Positions 52,704 to 61,004 of a DNA stretch of 64,000 nucleotides are shown piece after piece (position 1 is the first letter of the stretch; the number at the start of each line of letters is the position of its first letter). The stretch is from Planctomycetota bacterium (GTDB lineage Bacteria > Planctomycetota > Phycisphaerae > Phycisphaerales > SM1A02): assembly GCA_016872835.1 (NCBI GenBank), contig VGYX01000009.1:62001-126000 (forward strand). Direction: 5' to 3'. A model generated the notes under the pieces. The model was not told the origin of the DNA and ran no database searches. It saw only the letters and a program-made list of their open reading frames with translations. The translations under genes and the position numbers were made by a program.

Positions 52704-53390
52704 TCAGCTGCCGCGAGGCAGCCCCAGCGTGGGACCCAGGATCTGCCCGCGCTGCTGAAGCGCCTCGCGCACGCGCGGATCCTCGGGGTTGATGCCGTAG
52801 GCCTGTCGCAGGCGTCGCACGGCCTCTTCCTCGTTGCCGAGCTTCTCCTGGAGCATGGCCATGCGCCAGTAGGGCTCGGTGCTCTTGGCGATGTCGTAGC
52901 CCTGATCGAACTCGATCGCGCTATCGAGCGCCTGCTTGGCGGAATCGAGGTCGTTCGTCTGCTCGGCGATGGTCGCGAGTCGGCAGTACGCCTCGGGGCT
53001 TCGCAGTTCCGCGCCGGTGTTGCGCAGCAGGAGATAGATCTGCGGAATGTCGTTCTGCTTCTCCATGCAGTCGGCGAGCGCGAAGACGACGTCGAGGTCG
53101 TTCGGGTTGCGCGCCACGGCGACCTCGAGCGCGCGTCGGCCTTCCTTCAGGTCGCCCAGACACACCATCGCGCGGCCGTAGGCGTACTGCGCGCCCCAGC
53201 TGCCCGGATTCGACTCCACGACCGGCTTGATCATGTCGGCCGCTTCTTGGCATCGATCATGGCGAACCAGATAGTCGGCCTTGTCGACGGTGCTCTCGGT
53301 GGGCGGCGGGCCCTGACAGGCGGTCAGCAGAAGTGCCGCTGGAGCGGCGAGGGCGCGGAGGATCGGGGCGACTCGGTCGATTCGGGACAT
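52704..53390 (-). CDS. TPR-containing lipoprotein
   Basis: The 228-residue protein has a signal ending in the lipobox LTAC (Cys25), then about five helical hairpins of TPR type, for example AQYAYGRAMVCLGDLKEGRRALEVAVARNP, the usual NPNDLDVVFALADC pattern and a final AVRRLRQAYGINPEDP. It is presumably an outer- or inner-membrane-anchored scaffold. TATCAT ends 8 bases before the ATG. It is cotranscribed with the ArsR-methyltransferase gene. Confidence 0.82.
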   Translation of the reverse strand: MSRIDRVAPILRALAAPAALLLTACQGPPPTESTVDKADYLVRHDRCQEAADMIKPVVESNPGSWGAQYAYGRAMVCLGDLKEGRRALEVAVARNPNDLDVVFALADCMEKQNDIPQIYLLLRNTGAELRSPEAYCRLATIAEQTNDLDSAKQALDSAIEFDQGYDIAKSTEPYWRMAMLQEKLGNEEEAVRRLRQAYGINPEDPRVREALQQRGQILGPTLGLPRGS

Positions 53391-53398
53391 GAGAGGAG

Positions 53399-53404
53399 AT
53401 GATA
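53399..53404 (-). promoter_or_regulatory. -10-like TATCAT, 8 bases before the TPR lipoprotein gene
   Basis: TATCAT on the minus strand ends 8 bases before the ATG at 53390. It coincides with the first in-frame ATG of the divergent gene, which argues for the later start of that gene. Confidence 0.45.
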
Positions 53405-53449
53405 GGGTTCGGCGTGGCCTGTTGCAGCCCGTCTGCCGATGCGCTTCCG

Positions 53450-53824
53450 ATGGCGATCCTGCGCCATGAAACCCCGGATGGGGCCGCGCATTTCGATCTG
53501 CTGCTCGCAAACTCGGCCAGCGTGCCAGACGACGCGCGCACGGTCCCGACCTGGCGCTGCGAGCACGATCCGTTCACGCTGGCGCCCGGTGAGCGCACGC
53601 GCGTCGAGGCGATCGCGCCGCATCGTGGCTTCTACCTGCACCTGGAGGGCGAGCATGTGCTGGGTGGCGCCCGGGGTCGGGTACGAAGCGTGCATCGCGG
53701 ATGGCATGTGGCGCACGGCGCTTGGAAGCGACTGCACGATCCACGCCGCGGGCACGCCTGGATCCGCTTCGAGGGCGACGCGCTGGTCGCCGGTGACCCG
53801 GCAACTCAGGTGAACGCGTCGTAG
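53450..53824 (+). CDS. LigD 3'-phosphoesterase-like small protein
   Basis: The 124-residue protein resembles the stand-alone DNA-ligase-D N-terminal (phosphoesterase) domains. ILRHETPDGAAHFDLLLA matches the H-x-DLxLE opening, TWRC follows, and HRGFYLHLEGEHVLGGARGRVRSVHRG matches the P-x-Y-x-YEG-P-x-GGRG core. In LigD this domain trims 3' ends. Start taken at MAILRHETPDG because the fold begins there and the earlier ATG at 53399 lies inside the promoter of the divergent gene. The end overlaps the convergent DUF456 gene by 19 bases. Confidence 0.6.
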   Translation: MAILRHETPDGAAHFDLLLANSASVPDDARTVPTWRCEHDPFTLAPGERTRVEAIAPHRGFYLHLEGEHVLGGARGRVRSVHRGWHVAHGAWKRLHDPRRGHAWIRFEGDALVAGDPATQVNAS

Positions 53825-54348
53825 ACCAGCACGATCCACGTCACGAGCGCGCACGGCAGCTTGGCGAGTGAACCGATCGCGCGGCCCACCACGGCACCAA
53901 GCGCCGGACGCATCGACTCGCTCGCCAATCGACCATGCAGCGCCATCTCGCCGAACAGCGCGCCCAACGACACGCCGAGCAGCGCGCCCACGATCGAGCC
54001 GACGATCGGCACCGGAATCAGGATCGTTCCGGCGATCACGCCGACCACACCGCCCACCATGCTGCTCACCATCCCGGCGCGGCTTGCGCCGCCGGCCTTC
54101 GCGCCCAGCGCGCCCGCGATGAACTCAAGCACCTCACCCAGCGCCGCCGCCGCGATCGCGATCGCCAGCGCCCGCAGGCCGAAAGGCAGTGGCTCGGCGC
54201 TTCCGAAGAGCATGGCGGTCACGTCCACGGTGCCCGCGATGCCGATGATCATCCATGCGCCCGGAACCCCCGCTGGCGTGAGCAGCACGGACAGCAGGCC
54301 CGACAGCGCGAACCCCACGGCCCCCGCATAGTGCAACCAGATCACCAC
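53806..54348 (-). CDS. DUF456-family membrane protein
   Basis: The 180-residue protein has about five hydrophobic segments with many Gly and Ala residues (LSGLLSVLLTPAGVPGAWMIIGIAG and SRAGMVSSMVGGVVGVIAGTILI ... VPIVGSIVGALLGVSLGAL). The Pro-x-Gly-x-Pro motif in the first helix pair and glycine zippers are typical of DUF456. The function is unknown. It starts at GTG overlapping the UVR-protein stop by 7 bases. Confidence 0.78.
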   Translation of the reverse strand: MVIWLHYAGAVGFALSGLLSVLLTPAGVPGAWMIIGIAGTVDVTAMLFGSAEPLPFGLRALAIAIAAAALGEVLEFIAGALGAKAGGASRAGMVSSMVGGVVGVIAGTILIPVPIVGSIVGALLGVSLGALFGEMALHGRLASESMRPALGAVVGRAIGSLAKLPCALVTWIVLVYDAFT

Positions 54349-55061
54349 CGACCACCCATCTGCCGCAGCTCGTCGCGAAGGATCGCCGCCAGTTCGTAGT
54401 TCTCGGCGGCAAGCGCCTGCTGCAGCCGGCGCTCCAGTTCACCGCGCTGGCTCGTTGGAAGCTTGAGCGTGAGCGCGTCGAGCAGCGCGCGCAACAGCGC
54501 GACCTCTGGACCGTTCTCGGCGAATTCGGGTCGTCGAGCGCGGAGCCACGCCTCGCGCACGGCGTGCAATCCGGCGTCGAGCGCGGCCTGCGCCAGATCG
54601 CGACGCCCTGACGCCACGGCGATCGCGGCCTCGGCGCGCGCGCGCATGGCATGCTCGTGCGGCCGCCAACCATCGAAGCGTGTGCGATCGGATGGATCCG
54701 CGCCTCGGCGCGCGATCAGCTCGATCGCCTCCATGTTGTCCATCGCATCGTGGCGCACGCGCACCCAGTCCTCCAGCATGGCGCACGCAAGTGCGCGCTG
54801 CCGGCGCTGTCCCATTTCGGTCGCCAGATCCGCGACCGCGGTCGGACCCAGTGCTGCCGCGCCCGCCCGGGCCCACGCGAGGGCGGATTCGTGCCCCTGG
54901 TAGGCACGTCCATCGGGCCGCCCTTCCGCCTCAAGTTGCAGCACACCAAGTTCCACCCGCACCTGGAACAGAAGCCTTCCATCGGCCCCCTGAACGCGGC
55001 GTACATCGAGCCTTCCGGGCTCCCAGGGCCATTCCGACAGGATCGGGGTGAGGTCGTCCAT
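54342..55061 (-). CDS. UVR-motif protein, function unknown
   Basis: The 239-residue protein has a beta-rich N-terminal region (about 1-55) that includes VRVELGVLQLEAEGRPDG, a helical middle and a C-terminal UVR motif (LERRLQQALAAENYELAAILRDEL), as in UvrB, UvrC and McsA. Similar small planctomycete proteins exist without a known role; McsA-like zinc fingers are absent. It is divergent from the sigma factor gene. TAGCAT lies 15 bases before the ATG. Confidence 0.72.
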   Translation of the reverse strand: MDDLTPILSEWPWEPGRLDVRRVQGADGRLLFQVRVELGVLQLEAEGRPDGRAYQGHESALAWARAGAAALGPTAVADLATEMGQRRQRALACAMLEDWVRVRHDAMDNMEAIELIARRGADPSDRTRFDGWRPHEHAMRARAEAAIAVASGRRDLAQAALDAGLHAVREAWLRARRPEFAENGPEVALLRALLDALTLKLPTSQRGELERRLQQALAAENYELAAILRDELRQMGGRW

Positions 55062-55145
55062 GGGGCTGCTGCGGCCATGCTAATGGGAACTGCACGAAAA
55101 TCTGGGCTTCAAGGTGCTGGCACACCCCCACCCCACCGATCTACC

Positions 55146-56114
55146 ATGACCCACCCACGGGTCTTCCGTAACGCCGTCATGCCCCGCCCCAGCACCCAAT
55201 CCGATCTGCACGTCTACATGAAGCAGATCAACGAGGTCGCCCTTCTCACCCCCGAGGAAGAGAAGACGCTCGGTTGGCGCATCATCAACGACGATGACCA
55301 GGGCGCGAAGGAGCACATGATCAAGGCGAACCTTCGCCTGGTGATCGCGATCAGCAAGAACTACGCGCACCGCGGACTCGCACTGGCGGACCTGGTCGAG
55401 GAAGGCAACATCGGACTCATCCGCGCCGTCGAGGGATTCGATCCCGCGCAGGGTGCGCGCTTCAGCACCTACGCGAGCTGGTGGATCAAGCAGGCGATCA
55501 AGCGCACGCTCATCAACGCGGTGCAGCCGATCCACATTCCGGCATACATGGTCGAGCTGATCGCGCGCTACAAGCAGATGCAGCGGAAGTTCGAGGAGGA
55601 GCACGCGCGCCAGCCCAGCCTGCACGAGCTGAGCGAACTGATGGGCATCCCCCCAAAGAAGCTCGAGATCGTGAAGCGCGCCGTGAAGGCGCGCAACACG
55701 CCCACGCAGGCGCCCACGAAGGACGACGGCGAGGGCGTGGACTTCAGCGATCTGTTCCAGGATCACCGCACGCCCGATCCCGAGCGCAAGGTCACCGATC
55801 GCGAGGACTTGGGCTACATCCTGAAGCTGCTGGACTCGATCGATCAGCGCGACGCCCGCGTGCTGCGCCTGCGATTCGGTCTGGAGGGCCAGGAGCCGCT
55901 CACGCTGAAGCAGATCGGCGAGACCGTCGGCCTGACCCGCGAGCGTGTGCGCCAGATCGCCGAAGAGGCGCTGAAGAAGCTTCATGCGCGCCTGACCGAC
56001 GACCGACCGAGCCAGTGGATCCGCGAGGGCAGCGAGCCCGAGCCGCCGCAGGCTCCGGCCAAGCGACGCGGCCGTCCGCCCGGAAGCGGCCGCAAGCGCG
56101 TCGTCGAGGACTGA
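55146..56114 (+). CDS. RpoD/SigA-type sigma factor with AT-hook-like tail
   Basis: The 322-residue sigma-70 factor has regions 1.2-4.2: DLHVYMKQINEVALLTPEEE (1.2), NLRLVIAISKNY and DLVEEGNIGLIRAVEGFDP with FSTYASWWIKQAI (2), IHIPAYMVELI (3) and LTLKQIGETVGLTRERVRQIAEEALKKL (4.2). Region 1.1 is missing, so it could be the primary or a group 2 factor. The last 18 residues read KRRGRPPGSGRKR with the AT-hook core RGRP (308-311), which is unusual for a sigma factor. An in-frame ATG at 55179 is an alternative start. Confidence 0.93.
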   Translation: MTHPRVFRNAVMPRPSTQSDLHVYMKQINEVALLTPEEEKTLGWRIINDDDQGAKEHMIKANLRLVIAISKNYAHRGLALADLVEEGNIGLIRAVEGFDPAQGARFSTYASWWIKQAIKRTLINAVQPIHIPAYMVELIARYKQMQRKFEEEHARQPSLHELSELMGIPPKKLEIVKRAVKARNTPTQAPTKDDGEGVDFSDLFQDHRTPDPERKVTDREDLGYILKLLDSIDQRDARVLRLRFGLEGQEPLTLKQIGETVGLTRERVRQIAEEALKKLHARLTDDRPSQWIREGSEPEPPQAPAKRRGRPPGSGRKRVVED

Positions 56115-56174
56115 ACTTCACGCAGCTCGTGACATGGACACCGCCGATCGCGGCGATACGGTCGTGCCGCGCGC

Positions 56175-57305
56175 TCAGCGCACGGTCTTGAGGAACGGCA
56201 TCGGGGTGATCGCGGCGCCCACACGCTCGCGACCGAGATCGACAGATAGCGCAGGCTTGCCCTCGGCCACCGCGCGTTCCACGATCGCCATCGCGATCGG
56301 GCGATCAAGCGTGGGACTCAGGCAACCGCTGGTCACCTCGCCGACCACGCGATCGCCCTCCATCACCTTCATGCCCTGACGCGGACTGCGGCGGCCCTCC
56401 ACCAGCAGGCCCACCAGCTTGCGCTTCGGGCCGCCCGCCGCCACGATCGCCTGCAGCGCGTCCTGACCGATGAAGCGGCCCTCGCGCTCGTCGCCCGTGC
56501 CCTTGTCGAGCTTGATCGCGAAGTCGAGACCCGCGGTGAGCGGATCGATCGTCTCGCTGATCTCGTGGCCATACAGGGGCATGCCCGCCTCCAGACGCAG
56601 CGAGTCGCGCGCGCCCAGACCGCAGGGCTTCACCACGCCATCGGCCTTGCCCATGTCCTTCAGGAACATGCCCATGGCGAGCTTCGCCATGCTGGCGCCC
56701 AGGATGATCTCCACGCCGTCCTCGCCGGTGTAGCCGGTGCGGCTCACCAGCAGCTTCACGACCATCAGGCTCTTCTCGGTGAAGCGGTAGCGCTTCAGCG
56801 CGGGAATCTCCTTGCTGAAGCGGCCGATGAGATCCATCGCCTTCGGGCCCTGCAGCGCCACCATCGCGGTGCTCTCGGTGCGGTCCTCCATCTTGAAGGC
56901 CAGATCGGCCCTCTGCGTCTCGAAGTGCTTCACCAGCTTCGCGCGGTTGCTGGCGTTGCACACCATGAGGTACTCGTCCTCCTCCAGGCAGTACACCAGC
57001 ACGTCGTCGTGGCAGCCGCCCTGCTCGTTGCACACCAGCGAGTAGCGCACCATGCCCCGCTGCATGCCCAGGATGCCGCGCGTGCAGACCTTGTCCAGGA
57101 AGCGTCTCGCATGACGCCCGCTGAAGTGCAGGCGACCCATGTGACTCACGTCGAAGAAGCCCGCGGCGCTGCGGCACCAGCGATGCTCGTCCAGGATGCT
57201 GCCGTAGGTGAGCGGCATGTCCCACCCGGCGAAGTCGGTCATGCGGGCGCCGTGCTCAAGGTGCAGGCCATGGAAGACGGTCTTGTGCAGGGTGGCGGTG
57301 GTCAT
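56175..57305 (-). CDS. gcvT: glycine cleavage system T protein
   Basis: The 376-residue aminomethyltransferase uses tetrahydrofolate to release ammonia and methylene-THF from the aminomethyl-lipoyl H protein. The family signatures are TVFHGLHLEHGARMTDFAGWDMPLTYGS, AGFFDVSHMGRLHFSG, CNEQGGCHDDVLVY, SRTGYTGEDGVEI, GLGARDSLRLEAGMPLYGHEI and TSGCLSPTLDRPIAMAIV. Length is usual. It overlaps lpxD1 upstream by ATGA. The other gcv genes are not here. Confidence 0.96.
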   Translation of the reverse strand: MTTATLHKTVFHGLHLEHGARMTDFAGWDMPLTYGSILDEHRWCRSAAGFFDVSHMGRLHFSGRHARRFLDKVCTRGILGMQRGMVRYSLVCNEQGGCHDDVLVYCLEEDEYLMVCNASNRAKLVKHFETQRADLAFKMEDRTESTAMVALQGPKAMDLIGRFSKEIPALKRYRFTEKSLMVVKLLVSRTGYTGEDGVEIILGASMAKLAMGMFLKDMGKADGVVKPCGLGARDSLRLEAGMPLYGHEISETIDPLTAGLDFAIKLDKGTGDEREGRFIGQDALQAIVAAGGPKRKLVGLLVEGRRSPRQGMKVMEGDRVVGEVTSGCLSPTLDRPIAMAIVERAVAEGKPALSVDLGRERVGAAITPMPFLKTVR

Positions 57306-58381
57306 GGGGTCTCCGAGGTCGTGTCCGTGGGATCAAGTTGCTTGCGAAGGCGTTGCACCTCGCGCTCAAGTTGCTTGAGCCGACGGGCCATGCCGTAGAG
57401 GTCGCGACCCGCGAGCGCGTTGCGCTTGGCCGCGTCGAGTTCGATGGCGGGAATACCACCCACGCGCGAACCATCCGGCAGGTCGGTCACGATCGCCGCC
57501 TTCCCCGAGGCCTGGACGTTGTTGCCGATCTTCAGGTGCCCGGTCACCCCGGCCTGACCGCCCAGCACCACGTAGTCGCCCATCTCGACGCTGCCGCTCA
57601 CGCCCACCAAGCTCACCAGCAGGCAGTGCTTGCCGATGCGCGTGCCATGGCCGATCGAGATGAGGTCGGCGAACTTGGTGCCGGCGCCGATGCGGGTCTC
57701 CTCCATCGCGGCGCGCTCGACCACGCAGCCGCCGCCGATCTCCACGTCGTCCTCGAGCACCACGACGCCCGCCTGCGGGATCTTCTCGTGGCGTCCCTCG
57801 TGGGTGGCGTAGCCGAAGCCGTCGCTGCCGATCACCGCGTGCGCATGCAGCGTGACGCGATGGCCCAGACGGCATCGGTCGTACACGGTGGCGCCCGGGA
57901 ACAGCACGCAGTCGTCGCCAAGCACCGCATGCTCGCCCACGTACGCGCCCGGATACAGCACGCAGCGGGCGCCAATCGTGGCCCCCCGCTCCACCACGCA
58001 GCCCGCATGCAGCGTCACACCCTCGCCCAGCGTCGCCGAGGCGTGCACCACTGCCGCGGGCGAGCGAGTCGGCGCGTCCGGACGGGCGTCGGCAGGCGCC
58101 GGGTGCTTCCGGAAGCCGTGCAACGCCACCATCGCCTCGCGGAAGGCGAAGTACGGATCGGCCGCCTCGAGTCGGGCGACACCCTCCCGCACCGCGAGTC
58201 CGGACGCCACGATCACGGCGCTGGCCTTCGTGTGCAACAGGTGGTCGATGTACTTGTTGTTGGCCACGAAACTGAGCTGCCCCTGCGACGCGCGGTCCAC
58301 GGGTGCACACGAGTGGACCTGCACCGACGGATCGCCGTGCAACGTGGCGCCGATGCGCCGGGCCAGTTCGTCCAGTCTCAT
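57302..58381 (-). CDS. lpxD: UDP-3-O-acylglucosamine N-acyltransferase, copy 1
   Basis: The 359-residue protein adds the N-linked acyl chain in lipid A synthesis. It has an N-terminal uridine-binding domain (DELARRIGATLHGD ... SFVANNKYIDHLLHT), then a left-handed hexapeptide helix (VVHASATLGEGVTLHAGCVV and repeats) and a C-terminal helical tail with coiled-coil character. GSDGFGYATHEGRHEKIPQAG and IGHGTRIGKHC, with the catalytic-type His, are present. The HNC-x-IG form of the second copy reads GHGTRIG here. It is paired with gcvT, not with the envelope cluster. Confidence 0.88.
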   Translation of the reverse strand: MRLDELARRIGATLHGDPSVQVHSCAPVDRASQGQLSFVANNKYIDHLLHTKASAVIVASGLAVREGVARLEAADPYFAFREAMVALHGFRKHPAPADARPDAPTRSPAAVVHASATLGEGVTLHAGCVVERGATIGARCVLYPGAYVGEHAVLGDDCVLFPGATVYDRCRLGHRVTLHAHAVIGSDGFGYATHEGRHEKIPQAGVVVLEDDVEIGGGCVVERAAMEETRIGAGTKFADLISIGHGTRIGKHCLLVSLVGVSGSVEMGDYVVLGGQAGVTGHLKIGNNVQASGKAAIVTDLPDGSRVGGIPAIELDAAKRNALAGRDLYGMARRLKQLEREVQRLRKQLDPTDTTSETP

Positions 58382-58390
58382 GAAGTCCGC

Positions 58391-58396
58391 AGCCTA
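58391..58396 (-). promoter_or_regulatory. -10-like TAGGCT, 9 bases before lpxD copy 1
   Basis: TAGGCT on the minus strand ends 9 bases before the ATG at 58381, in the 71-base divergent gap with bamA. Confidence 0.4.
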
Positions 58397-58433
58397 GCAC
58401 GGTCGCCGCATGGCGGCGCTCTTCACGCACGGC

Positions 58434-58439
58434 TATCCT
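58434..58439 (+). promoter_or_regulatory. -10-like TATCCT before bamA
   Basis: TATCCT ends 13 bases before the ATG at 58453, giving a leader of only a few bases for the envelope operon. Confidence 0.4.
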
Positions 58440-58452
58440 CGCGACCGCCTGC

Positions 58453-60933
58453 ATGTCCGGCCCCGCCCGCCCACCCCTCTGCACGGGCTCGCTCCTGCTG
58501 GGTGCAGCCCTCCGACGCGCCTTCGGGATCGCTTGGCTGCTTGCGCTAGCGATCCTGACCCCCGCGCGCGCCGACGGCATCGAGGACGAACAACTCGCGG
58601 ACCGACCGGTGAGTCAGGTGTCCATCCTTGGACTCAATCGGATCAGCGAGCAGGAGATCCGCAACAACATGCGCGTGTCGGCGGGTGAACCCTACGACGC
58701 GCGCAGCGTGCGCGAGGACGTGTCCAACCTGTACCGACTGGGTCACTTCGCCAACGTGACCGCCGACGCGAAGCTGCTGCCTGACGGCACCGTGCAGGTA
58801 ACCTACACGCTCGTGGAGCAGCTGATCGTCGAGGCGATCCAGACCGTGGGCAACTACGCGTTGAGCGATCAGGATCTGGCGGCCGTGATTCCGCTCTACG
58901 CCGGGGGCCCGCGCGACGACTTCCTGCTGCAGCAGAGCGTCTTCAAGATCAAGGAGCTCTACAAGAGCAAGGGCCACTATCTGGTCGAGGTGGCCGTGGA
59001 CGAGAGCCGCCTGAAGAACGATGGCATTCTCATCTTCAAGATCGTCGAGGGACCACGCGTGCGCATCCGCGAGATCGAATTCACGGGCAACCGCGCCTTC
59101 CCCGCCAAGCAGCTCGCCCCACAGATCAAGACCAAGCCATGGATCTTCCTTTTCCGCAAGGGCAATCTGGACGAGGAGGGTCTGGTCGACGACGTGGCCA
59201 CGCTGGACGCGTACTACAAGGATCGCGGCTACGTGGACGTGCGTGTGGACCGACGCGTGGAACTCAGCGCCGACCAGAAAGAGGCGAAGGTGATCTTCGT
59301 GATCACCGAGGGACGCCTGTACCGCCTGCGCACCGTACGCATCGAGGGAACGGGCGCCGATGGCCGCCTGAGCGTGTTCACGCCCGAGCAGCTGCGCGGA
59401 CTGATGTTGCTGCGACCCGGTGACGCCTACATGAAGAACCGGATCGAGCAGAGCGTGAAGTCGATCCAGAGCGCGTACTTCACCATGGGCTACGCCGACG
59501 CGCGGGTCGACGCCACGTACGTGCGCGCCGGCGAGGAGCCCGATGTGGACATGATCCTGACCATCTCCGAAGGTGAGCAGTTCAAGACGGGCGTGGTGGA
59601 GATCCAGGGCAACTTCATCACACGCGACAAGGTGATCCGACGGCTCGTGCGCTTTCAGCCGGGCCGACCGATGGACGCGAACGAGATCGAGAACACCGAG
59701 AAGCGCCTGAAGGCGAGCGGCCTCTTCAACGAGGAGCGCGTGACGGCCCAGCCCGTGGATCCGGACCGGCCCGGCGAGCGTGACGTGCTGGTGACCGTGA
59801 AGGAGAAGAACACGGGCAGCCTGAACTTCGGTGTCGCGGTGAGCACCGACACGGGATTCGGCGGCGAGATCTCGCTGAACCAGTACAACTTCGATCTGGC
59901 CGATCCGCCAGCCAGCCTGGGTGAACTCGCGGGTGGCCGTGCCTTCCGCGGTGCAGGACAGACCTTCAACATCAGCATCCAGCCCGGCATCGAGGTGAGC
60001 ACCTACTCGATCGGCGTGGGTGATCCGCACCTGTTCGAGAGCGACTGGTCCGGCACCGCGAGCGCGTTCTACCGTGACCGTATCTATCCGCAGAATGACG
60101 AGCAGCGCATCAATGGCCAGCTTGGCATCGGTCGACGCCTTGGTGACTACTGGAACTTCAGCAGCAATGTGCGGCTTGAGCGTGTGACCTTGAGCAACTT
60201 CCAATCCGGCACGCCGATCGAGATCTACAACCAGGCAGGACCGTCGGTGTTCTCGGTGCTCTCAACGGGCATCCAACGAAACACGATCGACAACCGTCAG
60301 CGACCGGGCGCGGGCAGCATCTCGGAAATCGGTTTCAGCCAATACCTCGGCGACTACACCTATCCCGCGGTGCGCGGCTCCTACACCACGTTCCTCACGC
60401 TTGACGAGGACTTTCTGGGCCGCAAGACCACGCTGCGGCTCAACAGTCAGGCGGGCTACATGTTCAGCGAGAACGCTCCGGTCTTCGAGCGCTACTACCT
60501 CGGTGGCCGCAGCTTTCGTGGCTTCGCATTCCGTGGCGTCAGCCCACAGGCTGCGGCACTGCTGAACCAACCGCCCTGGCCCGCCCCACCGATCGAGCCT
60601 CCGTACACCCAGTACCCCAACAATGCCGTCACGATCAATAGTCCAAATGCTCCGGGCAATCCTGTCGGTGGCCAGTTCCTGTTCTTCGCCGGCGCGCAGG
60701 TCGAGACACCGATCCTCATGGATCTTGTCACGATGGTGTTCTTCTGCGACTCGGGAACGGTGGAGGACTCGGTCACGCTGGACCAGTACCGCGTGAGCGT
60801 GGGATCGGGACTGCGCCTCTACATCCCGATGCTCGGTCCCGCGCCGATCGCGCTGGACTTCGCGGTACCGTTGGTGAAGCAGGAGTTCGACAGCACGCAG
60901 GTCTTCTCCTTCAGCGCCGAGCTGCCGTTCTGA
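58453..60933 (+). CDS. bamA: outer membrane protein assembly factor BamA (Omp85)
   Basis: The 826-residue protein has an N-terminal signal region (about 1-40) and five POTRA domains. Each begins with an IxxxGNxxxxxxxI-like strand-helix, for example VSQVSILGLNRISEQEI, VRIREIEFTGNRAF and GVVEIQGNFITRDKV. A C-terminal beta-barrel from about 455 carries RSFRGFAFRG, the barrel-lid RGF motif, and ends in Phe (SFSAELPF), the beta-signal. It inserts other barrel proteins into the outer membrane. It leads the run bamA-ompH1-ompH2-lpxD2-lpxC. Confidence 0.95.
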   Translation: MSGPARPPLCTGSLLLGAALRRAFGIAWLLALAILTPARADGIEDEQLADRPVSQVSILGLNRISEQEIRNNMRVSAGEPYDARSVREDVSNLYRLGHFANVTADAKLLPDGTVQVTYTLVEQLIVEAIQTVGNYALSDQDLAAVIPLYAGGPRDDFLLQQSVFKIKELYKSKGHYLVEVAVDESRLKNDGILIFKIVEGPRVRIREIEFTGNRAFPAKQLAPQIKTKPWIFLFRKGNLDEEGLVDDVATLDAYYKDRGYVDVRVDRRVELSADQKEAKVIFVITEGRLYRLRTVRIEGTGADGRLSVFTPEQLRGLMLLRPGDAYMKNRIEQSVKSIQSAYFTMGYADARVDATYVRAGEEPDVDMILTISEGEQFKTGVVEIQGNFITRDKVIRRLVRFQPGRPMDANEIENTEKRLKASGLFNEERVTAQPVDPDRPGERDVLVTVKEKNTGSLNFGVAVSTDTGFGGEISLNQYNFDLADPPASLGELAGGRAFRGAGQTFNISIQPGIEVSTYSIGVGDPHLFESDWSGTASAFYRDRIYPQNDEQRINGQLGIGRRLGDYWNFSSNVRLERVTLSNFQSGTPIEIYNQAGPSVFSVLSTGIQRNTIDNRQRPGAGSISEIGFSQYLGDYTYPAVRGSYTTFLTLDEDFLGRKTTLRLNSQAGYMFSENAPVFERYYLGGRSFRGFAFRGVSPQAAALLNQPPWPAPPIEPPYTQYPNNAVTINSPNAPGNPVGGQFLFFAGAQVETPILMDLVTMVFFCDSGTVEDSVTLDQYRVSVGSGLRLYIPMLGPAPIALDFAVPLVKQEFDSTQVFSFSAELPF

Positions 60934-60970
60934 CGCGCGCGCCACTTCTGCAGCGCAGTACGCAAAGACC

Positions 60971-60976
60971 TACAAT
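60971..60976 (+). promoter_or_regulatory. possible -10 TACAAT before ompH1
   Basis: TACAAT lies 28 bases before the ompH1 start, in the 71-base gap after bamA. A second promoter for the skp-lpx part is possible. Confidence 0.35.
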
Positions 60977-61004
60977 CCCGGCCTTCCCCACGGAGACACC
61001 ATCC

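Noticed and set aside
56142-56155. Short hairpin CGCCG/CGGCG between the sigma factor gene and gcvT as a terminator
   Set aside because: The stem is only 5 bp and no T-run follows, so it is not distinguishable from chance in G+C-rich DNA.
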